DNA of 64,000 nucleotides from CAVPTL01 sp963729195 (GTDB lineage: Bacteria > Actinomycetota > Thermoleophilia > Gaiellales > JAICJC01). The translations under genes and the position numbers were made by a program. Below are positions 56,955 to 64,000 of this stretch, one piece after another (position 1 is the first letter of the stretch; every line of letters begins with the position of its first letter). Location: NCBI GenBank assembly GCA_963729195.1, contig CAVSNF010000031.1:124001-188000 (forward strand), in the 5' to 3' direction. The notes beneath the pieces are model-generated. The model was given only the letters and a program-made list of their open reading frames with translations, searched no databases and had not been told where the DNA came from.

Positions 56955-57404
56955 CTACGGCGCGCCGGCGTCCTCTGCGAACTCATAGATCAGCCGGCCG
57001 CCGTGACGGAACCCCTGCTTGGTGTAGAAGTCCGGCACGCCCACCTCCTGGTCGGCGGGGGAGACGCGCAGCTCGATCGTCTCGATGCCGCGGCGGCGGC
57101 ACTCCGACACCGCAGCGCGCAGCAGCTTTGACCCCAGCCCCGCACCGCGCGCCGACGGCTGCACCCAGATCTCCTCGATCACGGCCGAGCAGCCGCCGCC
57201 GGTCGAGATGTGGATCGTGGTGGTCGCAACGCCCGCGTGATCGGAGACGGTGAAGAACCCGCGCCCCGGATTGTCCAGGATCGCGTCCACGTTTTGGCCG
57301 AGCCCGGGTACGACCCGCCCCTCATGACTGAAGAAGGCGCGCAGCAGCTCGGTCACCTGATCGGCGTCCGCAGAAGTTGCTAACCGGACTGATGTGGCAG
57401 ACAT
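56955..57404 (-). CDS. GNAT family N-acetyltransferase
   Basis: A 149-residue acyltransferase. The acetyl-CoA-binding pocket is seen as VQPSARGAGLGSKLLRAAVSECRRRG near residue 88. The IELRVSPADQEVGVPDFYTKQGFRHGGRLI ending is typical. It starts at ATG 57404. It is divergent from the 32-codon gene, with a 210-base gap. The substrate is unknown. Confidence 0.85.
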   Translation of the reverse strand: MSATSVRLATSADADQVTELLRAFFSHEGRVVPGLGQNVDAILDNPGRGFFTVSDHAGVATTTIHISTGGGCSAVIEEIWVQPSARGAGLGSKLLRAAVSECRRRGIETIELRVSPADQEVGVPDFYTKQGFRHGGRLIYEFAEDAGAP

Positions 57405-57614
57405 CACGCGCCCGGCACCGACACTCGCTGATCCATACCCACCGCCGGAATGTAGATCACGCGTCCCCTTTTCTGGCGCACTCAGGGTTGCCCAAGTGGG
57501 TGTCACCCGACCCCTCCAATGGGGGAGGAGAGCCGCCTCCAAAGCGGCTATCACGAGACCGTAGCCACTTTCGGCTGCTGCCTCGTCTGAACCCCCGAAG
57601 GGAGGTGCGCCCCC
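57405..57614. other. Intergenic region with several hairpins upstream of a 32-codon gene
   Basis: A 210-base divergent gap. On the plus strand it can form AGCCGC-loop-GCGGCT (57530-57548) and CCCC-TCCAAT-GGGG (about 57511-57524), plus a GGGTG/CACCC stem just before. It ends with a ribosome site (GGGAGGTG) and the short gene. The arrangement could be a structured leader RNA. I could not match it to a known riboswitch. Confidence 0.35.
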
Positions 57615-57713
57615 ATGATCAAGTGGAACAATCGCGCTCTGCGCGCGGCTCTGGCTCTGTCTGCAATCTCGGCTTACGTGGTCACTTCCGGCGCCTCGAT
57701 GCGCTGGTGGTAA
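57615..57713 (+). CDS. 32-residue membrane peptide gene
   Basis: A very short ORF: a basic start (MIKWNNRALR), one hydrophobic helix (ALALSAISAYVVTSG) and a C-terminal MRWW. It has a good ribosome site (AGGGAGG) 9 bases upstream and is followed at once by a GC hairpin. A gene with its own leader, ribosome site and terminator is likely translated. I do not recognise a family; a small membrane regulator or a leader peptide are both possible. Confidence 0.5.
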   Translation: MIKWNNRALRAALALSAISAYVVTSGASMRWW

Positions 57714-57737
57714 GCCCCTCGCGCTGAGCGCGGGGGC
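57714..57737 (+). terminator. Hairpin after the 32-codon gene
   Basis: GCCCC, T bulge, CGCGC, TGA loop, GCGCG, GGGGC: a strong stem beginning right after the TAA. It separates the short gene from the GGDEF/HD-GYP gene. Confidence 0.65.
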
Positions 57738-57785
57738 CGACGCTCAGCCTCAGGCATCGGCGCGCCGATACAGGTCGTACCCCCG

Positions 57786-59683
57786 ATGTCCGAAACGCCT
57801 TCGTCCCAGATTTCTTCGTCGCGACTCCACCGGTATGTCACCGCCGTGATGGCGGCAGCGCTGCCGGTGGTGGTCGCGGCGATCATCGGCGTACTCACCT
57901 CGCTCGCCGTCAGCCTCAGTGCTGGCGGGGGCGCTGGTGTTCACGCTGGCGGCGATCGCCGCCGAGTTCAAGCCGGTGCCGCTGGACGAGAGCGGCTCGC
58001 GGATGGTGTCGCTGTCGTTCGTGTTCCTGCTGTCCGCCCAGCTGATCTTCGGCTGGCAGCTGGGGGTGCTGGCCGCGGTGATCGCGATCGCGCGTGGTCG
58101 GAACCGTCGAGTCGACGCCGCTCGTTCGCCGCGGGTTCAACGCCTCCGTGTATGCGCTGGCGGTGCTGGCCTCGGCAATTCCGGGAATGCTCCTGGGGAT
58201 CAACTCCACCGGCCTCGATCCGGTGCAGTCCGACCGGCTGACGCTGCTGGCCTTCCTCGGCGGTGCGGCCTACGTCACGGTCAACGTGGTGCTGGTGTCG
58301 GTGGTGGTGTGGCTGGCGACCGGCACCGATCTGCGGGCAGCTGCTGATCGACAACATCCGCCACTCGGGGCCGGTGTTTGTGATCATGGCGTTCATCGCC
58401 GGCCTGGCGGCGTCGCTTTGGGTGATCCGGCCCGCAGCTCGAGGTGCTGCTGCTCGGGCCGCTGTTCGCGTTGGTGCTGTACCAGCGCTACGCCTATCGC
58501 AGCGTGCTGGCCACCCGCGACGCCGAGACCGACGCGCTCACCGGCCTGGGCAATCACCGCGGCTTCCACACCGACCTGCGTGAGGCGCTGGCACTGGCCG
58601 CGTCGACCCGCACGCCGGTGACGCTGTGCCTGATCGATCTCGACAACTTCAAGAGCATCAACGACCGCTTCGGCCACCCGGTGGGCGACCAGGTGCTGGT
58701 GACGGTCGCCGACATCCTGCGCGGCGAGCTGGGCGTCGCCGGGGCCTATCGCGTCGGCGGCGAGGAGTTCGCCGTGATCATGGCCGGCAAGTTCGAGCGC
58801 GAGGCCTACGCCGAGCTCGAGCACCTGCACCGCCGCCTGTCGCAGTCCGCGTTCGTGCACGGCGAGCAGGTGTCGGTGTCTGCCGGGATCGCGTCGTTCC
58901 CGCGCAGCGGTGCCGACCGCGACGAGCTCCTGAAGGTGGTGGACGCCGCGCTCTACTGGGCCAAGAATCACGGCAAGAACCGCTCGTGCATCTACACCCC
59001 GTCGGTGGTGCGCATGTACACGCCGGCCGAGCTCGCCCAGACCGCCGAGCGAAACGCGCGGCTGCGCGCGGCCGAGGGGTTGATCCGGGTGGTGGACGCC
59101 AAGGACACCTACGCCGGTCAGCACTCCCAGTCGGTGTCGCGGCTGGTGGAGGGCATCGCCCAGGCGATGGCGCTGGAGGAGGAGGTGGTCGATCAGATGC
59201 GGCTGGCCGGCCTGCTGCACGACCTCGGCAAGATCGCGATTCCCGATGCGATCCTGCAGAAGCCGGGCCGGCTCGACCCGGAGGAGCTGCGCACCATGCG
59301 CGAGCACTCCGACCTCGGCTACCGGCTGCTCGAGGGCCTGGGCGTGTCGCCGGTCGATCGCTGGATCCGCCACCACCACGAGTGGTGGGACGGGTCGGGC
59401 TATCCGCTGGGACTGGCCGGCGAGGAGATTCCGCTGGGCTCGCGCATCATCCTGGTGGCAGACGCCTTCGATGCCATGACCTCTGACCGCTGCTACCGCG
59501 CCGCGGGCACCCCCCAGGCCGCGTTGGACGAGCTGCGGCAGCGCTCCTGGACGCAGTTCGACGCCCGCGTGGTGACCGCACTGGAGACCTATCTGCGGTC
59601 GGACATGTGTCATCTCGATGCACGTCGAGATCGCGCCCGGCGGACGGCTCGACCAGGACGACCAGCAGGCCGAGGCCGCCTGA
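57786..59683 (+). CDS. Membrane GGDEF plus HD-GYP protein, cyclic-di-GMP turnover (five frame breaks)
   Basis: A bifunctional signalling protein. The N-terminal part holds five to six membrane helices. A GGDEF domain follows with ATRDAETDALTGLGNHRGF, DLDNFKSINDRFGH and an intact active site YRVGGEEFAVIM. An HD-GYP domain then shows LLHDLGKIAIPDAIL and HHEWWDGSGYPLGLAG, so both synthesis and breakdown of c-di-GMP are possible. Net +1 frame changes occur near 57917, 58094, 58338, 58437 and 59617; four fall in the membrane region. The gene starts at ATG 57786 and its stop overlaps the next start. Confidence 0.85.
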
Positions 59684-60220
59684 TGGTGCTGCTCAGCGGA
59701 CTTGCGGTTGCGCTGCGATCGTGCTCGCCTGCGGCGGGCGGCTGGGGCGGCTGGCCGACCTGCGGATCGGCGGGTGTGGCTGCTCTACGCTCGCACTCGG
59801 CATCCAGCTGGTGGCGTTTCCCGACCGGCACATCTGCCCTGGACGCCCGGGGAGACCGCCGCGGTGTGGCTGGGGTACGCGCTCGTATGCCTGCCTGATC
59901 GCCGTCACGGTGGCCAACCGGCGGCTGCCCGGCGCGCTGGTGCTGGGGCTGGGCATGCTCCTGAACCTGGTGGCGATCGCCGCCAACGGTGGGCACATGC
60001 CGGCCACCCAGCTCGGCCCTGCACGCCGTCGGCAAGTCGCTGCACGGTGTGCACATGAACAGCGTCGCGCTGGCCGATCCGCGGCTGCCGTGGCTGATCG
60101 ATCGGTTCGCCACGCCGCGGTGGGTGCCGTTTGCGAGCATCTTCTCGGTCGGCGACGTGCTGATCGTGGTCGGCGCCGGGATGATCCTGTGGTCGGCCAC
60201 CGGAGCTCACCTGCCGCGCG
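59683..60220 (+). CDS. DUF5317-like membrane protein (several frame breaks)
   Basis: A multi-helix membrane protein assembled from pieces in three frames: MVLLSGLAVA, IVLACGGRLGRLADLRI, VWLLYA, GIQLVAFPDRHI, LPWTPGETAAVWLGYALV, AVTVANRRLPGALVLGLGMLLNLVAIAANGGHMPA and SIFSVGDVLIVVGAGMIL. The order and the ANGGHMP and SVGDVL segments resemble DUF5317. At least five frame changes occur in 540 bases. The exact C-terminus is uncertain. The function is unknown. Confidence 0.5.
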
Positions 60221-60234
60221 CGGCGCGGCGGCGA

Positions 60235-61058
60235 TCAGCAGCCGGTCGAGCGCGGCCTGGCCGGCGGCCCCAGCGGCACGCCGTAGCGGCGCAGCAGCGC
60301 CGCCAGCTTGTGCCGGTAGACCTGCATGTCGGCGTGCACCCAGTCGCCGTGGGTCTGGCACTTCCACGCTGGGTAGAGCTCGTGGTGGTAGGGGCTGGTG
60401 AGGCTCTCGTTGTGTCCGATCACGTTTCGCAGCTGGATGTGGTGCGTCCACATGAGCCAGGCGGTCAGCCGCAGGGAGGCCTGCAGCTGGCGGGGATTCG
60501 CCAGGATCTCGCCGTCGCTGAGGCCGACGTGCTCGATGCCGATCGCGGTCCAGTTGAGCCCGACGGTGTGGCGGCAGATGGTGTCGGTGCGAACCAGCTG
60601 GTAGATGGTGCCGTCGGTGTCGATCACGAAGTGCGCGCAGGTGCCCGGCAGCTCGTGCAGCTCACTGTCGGGCACGTCCTGGGCGAACGTGTTGTAGGCC
60701 GACGAGAAGGTGGTGCCGGCGGTGTAGTGCTCGACGATCACGTGCGGGTGCCGCAGCCGCCAGGTGTCGATGCCGTAGTGGCGCTCGGCGTAGGCGGCGG
60801 TCTCGGCCCGGCGGGTGGCGCCGAACGGGATCGGCCGCCACACGATCGGGGGCCGCGGCACGCGCACCTTGGGCTTGGCCGGAGGGGCGGTGGTGGTGGA
60901 GGGCGCCGTGGTCGTGGCGCGGCGGCGCGGTGGTGGTGGAGGGGGGCGAGGTGGTGCCGGTTGCGGGCGGTTCGGTCTGCGTCGACTCCGGAGTCGACGG
61001 CCGACTGGTGCGAACAGCCGCATACCAGCACCACCAGTGCCATCGTTACCCAGCGCAT
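60235..61058 (-). CDS. Lipoprotein N-acetylmuramoyl-L-alanine amidase (two frame breaks)
   Basis: A secreted peptidoglycan amidase of the amidase_2/PGRP type. It begins with a lipoprotein signal (MALVVLVCGCS) and a Thr/Pro linker (PPSTTTAPP), then the catalytic domain. Zinc ligands are His in VEHYTAGTTF, His in VIGHNE and a Cys/His region KCQTHGDW; AIGIEHVG is also typical. Net +1 breaks near 60985 and 60925 lie in the linker. It cleaves the bond between muramic acid and the stem peptide. Confidence 0.75.
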
Positions 61059-61081
61059 GCTGGGAGGGTAGTGGGTTGCGT

Positions 61082-62484
61082 CTAGGCCACCAACGCCAGC
61101 GGTGCGTAGTTGCTCGGCGTTCGGGATCACGGCCGCCGGGTCGGTGCCCATCCAGCTTCCGAGCAGCTCGGTGTAGATCTGGCGGTAGTCGGTCGGGCAC
61201 CTTCAGGTTGCCGTTGCCGTCGAGGTCGGTGAGGCCGGGGAACTCGGCTGACGACTCCGCCGTTGACGCCGCTTCCGATCACCATCGCCAGGCCGCCGGC
61301 GCCGTGGTCGGTGCCGCCGCCGCCGGAGTCGTTGTCCTCGATCCTGCGCCCGAACTCGCTCCACACCAGCGTGATCACGCGATCGGCGATGCCGTTGGCC
61401 TCCAGGTCGGCCTGGAACGCCTGCAGCGTCTGGCCGAGGCCGGCCAGGTTGGCCGCCTGGCGGTTCTCCTGGTCGTCGTGGAAGTCGAAACCCGCCGCTC
61501 GTAGGACAGGCAGGCGACCCGGATTCCGAGGTTCGAGCGGATCATCCACGAGAGCGTCGACATCTGATCGTCGAAGTCGCTGCGTGCCGTAGCCAAAGCC
61601 GGTGGGCGGGATGGTGGTGGTGCCGAGCGACTTGAGCCGGTTGGCGACCGAGACCGCGCCGCCGACCGCGTCATCGGCGGCGCGCATGGCGGCGATTCGA
61701 CGCCGGGTCGGCTTGGTCAAGCTTCCGAGCGTCTGGGTCATGAGGTCGGGGTCACGCCACACCTGGTTCATGCCGAACTGCGCGTCGTCGGGGCTGGTCA
61801 AGCACCGCCACCGGGTTCTTGGCCGTAGCGCATCGACTCCTCGAGCGTCCAGTTGACCGAGAGCGCCTGGAGCGGATTGTCCTTGACGCCGTTTTGGTCG
61901 ATCCAGCGTCCCAGCCAGCCGGTGGTCGGGTCGGTCTCCAGGTAGCCGGCCTGCCAGAAGGCGCGGGAGTGGAAGTGCGAGAGGTCGGGCGGGCTGTAGT
62001 CGACCGCCGGGATGACCGCCATCTTGCCGGCGTCATACAGCGACTGCAGGCCGGTCGCGGCCGGGTTCCAGGCGAAGTCCGGGTTGGCGGCGGCGCCTCC
62101 GAGCGGCAGCAGCGCGGACGGATCCGTGAAGCCGATGTTGCGGGCGAGCCGCCAGGTAGGCGGCGTAGTTGGTCGAGTCGATCGGCACCAGCGTGTTGAT
62201 GCCGTCGTTGCCGCCGTCCAGGAAGATCGAGACGATGATCGGGTCGGTGCGTCGGTGGCGCCGCCTGGGCCGATGCCGCCTCCCAGATCTTGCCCCACGA
62301 GAGCGACGATGCGCCGTACACGGTGAGGAAGCCGATGCGCGCCGTTTCGCAGGAAGTCGCGCCGGCACACGGCCGCGTTGGCGCCCTCGAGGATCGCCCG
62401 GGGCAGCGGCACCCGCTGGCCCTGCGCGCGCAGCATCGCGCTTCGTTGCGTGGTCATCCAGTCGTTGCAGCCGCACTCGTTCAT
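61082..62484 (-). CDS. DUF1501 family secreted protein (about ten frame breaks)
   Basis: A member of the DUF1501 (alkaline-phosphatase-like) family, about 460 residues. It starts with a CRRDFLRNG export-type segment. It contains VSIFLDGGNDGINTLVPID, FHSRAFWQAG, FGYG, ITLVWSEFGRRIEDNDSGGGGTDHG (the family motif near the metal site) and a C-terminal IYTELLGSWMG. The reading frame changes roughly every 150 bases; nearly all changes are net +1 (one near 61500 is -1). The end NYAPLALVA with TAG 61082-61084 is recovered only after the last correction. It almost always pairs with DUF1800. Confidence 0.72.
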
Positions 62485-62497
62485 GAGGGTCCTGTCG

Positions 62498-63926
62498 TTA
62501 GTGGAGGTAGCCGTCGGGGCCACACATGATCAGTGCCCGCAGCACCTGCTGGCGCTCGATCCGATCGTGTGAGCTGAGCTCGTACTTTCCGTTGACCAGG
62601 CGCTTGTACTTGTTGAAGAACGCGGTGGCGTAGGCCTCCAGCCGGTTGCGGGTGGAGGGCGCCACGAACTGGCTGCCGACAGCCTTGCGTGCGGTGGCGA
62701 ACGCCTCCGCGGCGGACTGCTCGCCCGGGTCGGGAGGGTTGTCCGGCAGGCGCAGCAGATAGCTGGTGGTGCGGAAGTAGGCCCGGGTCGAGTTGGTGTT
62801 GAGCCACGCCTCGTTCTGGTTCCAGCCCGACACGTTGGGCGGGTAGAACGGCACCTGGCCCATGCCCTCCAAAAGCCACGTCCAGCTGTTGTTGATGATG
62901 AACTTGCCGCGGTGGCGCAGGTTGGCCGCGACGAACACGATCGGCGGCTTGACCAGGTCGGGCGAGTCGAGGTTCGCGTACAGCGCCGAGGAGCGAAGGA
63001 TCACTCCCAGCACCGGCTTGAGCGAGTTCCCCGACGCCTTGTAGTTGGAGACCATCATCTGCAGCGTGGCCTTCGAGGGCCGCGTCGGGATGAAGTAACT
63101 CCACAGCTTGTTACAGATAAAGGGCGCGTGGTTGGGATGTGCGATGACCATCTTGCACACGTCTTCCCAGTTCCAGTTGCCCTTCTTGCCCGAAGATCGT
63201 CTTTGACCCGGTGTCGTGGATAGGTCGGGTCGTAGAAGGTCGGGTTCTCACGTTGGGCGGTGGTGCCGTTTTGGCGACTTGTCCCAGTCGTAGCGCCAAC
63301 CGGTGAGCGCACGCGCGGCCTCGTGGATGTCGTCCTGCTTGTACATGTGCGAGTTTCGCCACAGGCCGTAGGTTTCGGACTCGAGCGAGGCATCGTTGCC
63401 GAGGCAGAACAGCTCCATCACCTCGCGGGCATAGTTCTCGTTGGGACCGACCATTTGTTCGAGTCGGCGCCGTTCAGCCACAGCAGCATCGCCGGATCGT
63501 GGGTGATGTCGTGCAGCAGGTCGCGCGAAGTTGCCCACCGCGTGGCTTCGCAGAAGCCGGTTTTGGCGCAGCATGTGGCGGGTGTTTCCGACCCCGGAGT
63601 TGGATGTCGCGAAGTGGTCGTGCAGGTTCAGCGTCATCCGCTCCTGGCCCTGGTTGGGCGAGCGCACCATCCGGTCCAGCCACCACAGGCAGTCGTGGCC
63701 CCAGGCGTTGAGCGGGTCGATCGGCGAGCCGCCGTCGGTGGGCGCCGGGCCGACCATCTTGGGCGAGCCGACCGGCGCGAGCAACTTGCGCCACGGCGGC
63801 TTCGAGCCCCAGCTTCTGGTACGCGTCGATCTGCTTTGCCGATCCGGAGAATCCCGCCCGCCACATCAGCCGCTCGAAGTGAGCTCGGGTGGCGGGATGC
63901 GGAACTTTCGGGTATTGGTAAGACAT
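62498..63926 (-). CDS. DUF1800 family protein (six frame breaks)
   Basis: The usual partner of DUF1501, about 470 residues. It starts MSYQYPKVPHPATRAHFERLMWRAGF and contains LDRMVRSPNQGQERMTLNLHDHFAT, RDLLHDITHDPAMLLWLNGADSN, ENYAREVMELFCLGND, YDPTYPRHD-like text and VCKMVIAHPNHAPFICNKLW. From about 63180 leftward to the stop the frame is continuous. Five net +1 and one net -1 break (AAA run near 63450) separate the other segments. The reaction is unknown; the pair is thought to handle an exported substrate. Confidence 0.75.
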
Positions 63927-64000
63927 GGGTCGAATCCACATCCTTCTGGTATCGGCGGCGCTTGCCGCGAGTGTCCTGCTCGGATCCGGCGGTGCAGGGG
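63925..64000 (+). CDS. Partial gene for a secreted or lipoprotein-type protein
   Basis: The ATG at 63925 opens a frame that reads to the window end without a stop. The translation begins MGRIHILLVSAALAASVLLG, a typical signal peptide. It overlaps the first codon of the divergent DUF1800 gene on the other strand. Function cannot be inferred from 25 residues. Confidence 0.45.
   Translation, partial: MGRIHILLVSAALAASVLLGSGGAG

Noticed and set aside
57481..57560. TPP or cyclic-di-GMP riboswitch in the leader before the 32-codon gene
   Set aside because: A CTCAGGGTTGCCC stretch recalls the TPP start, but the CTGAGA/ACCC and the GEMM core elements are absent.

Overview
The window is GC-rich DNA, almost entirely coding, with tightly packed genes, many 4-base ATGA/GTGA stop-start overlaps and frequent GTG/TTG starts. 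A complete 14-subunit type I NADH dehydrogenase operon, a groESL operon under CIRCE operators (TTGGCACTC-N9-GAGTGCCAA), a DUF3107-like protein, a methylmalonyl-CoA epimerase and a PIG-V-type mannosyltransferase all point to an actinobacterium. A deep-branching class such as Thermoleophilia is my best guess, from general resemblance only. No rRNA, tRNA, CRISPR array, prophage or transposase gene was found.

Layout. 0-9 kb: M20 peptidase, DUF1385, a single-membrane-span FtsH-like protease, methylmalonyl-CoA epimerase, PAP2 phosphatase, YchF, an OB/HD nuclease-like protein and DUF1015. 8.5-12 kb: inositol-monophosphatase-like protein, Mrp, DUF1028 and a UPF0173 hydrolase. 12-15.7 kb: a membrane protein, a PilZ protein, a ribbon-helix-helix regulator with three TGACGTCA-type sites at its start, and a DUF4097 protein. 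15.7-30.1 kb: nuoABCDEF-(58-codon ORF)-GHIJKLMN on the minus strand. 30.2-34 kb: HesB/IscA protein, esterase and the preQ0/queuosine genes queF and queCED. 33.8-39.3 kb: fumarase, glutamine amidotransferase, acetyltransferase, alpha/beta hydrolase and an amino-acid permease. 39.4-44.6 kb: a 2-oxoacid dehydrogenase operon (E1alpha-E1beta-E2) continuing into lipB-lipA, so the lipoylated complex and its lipoylation enzymes are made together. 44.7-47.9 kb: zinc-ribbon protein, degenerate GGDEF protein, MBL-like protein, ASCH protein and an MFS transporter. 48-50 kb: groESL. 50-57.4 kb: HTH regulator plus DMT exporter, AlkA-like glycosylase, mannosyltransferase, M20 peptidase, YgfZ, arginase family, cupin and acetyltransferase. 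57.4-64 kb: a 32-codon membrane peptide gene, a GGDEF/HD-GYP protein, DUF5317, an amidase, a DUF1501/DUF1800 pair and the first codons of a secreted protein.

Two window-wide patterns stand out. First, a perfect palindrome built on arms GTGAATAACGGTGCC recurs (eight full copies plus half copies), nearly always between converging genes, and it often supplies the stop codons of the flanking genes. Two copies of a separate 125-127-bp imperfect inverted-repeat element lie beside it, making a composite repeat. Second, about 60 genes or gene segments change reading frame with no loss of protein similarity. About 50 of these events are a net +1 base and about 8 a net -1, and they become very dense to the right of 57 kb. 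The simplest reading is insertion-type consensus error, so the genes are annotated as single CDSs with their frame breaks stated. No gene-free stretch exceeds 300 bases.
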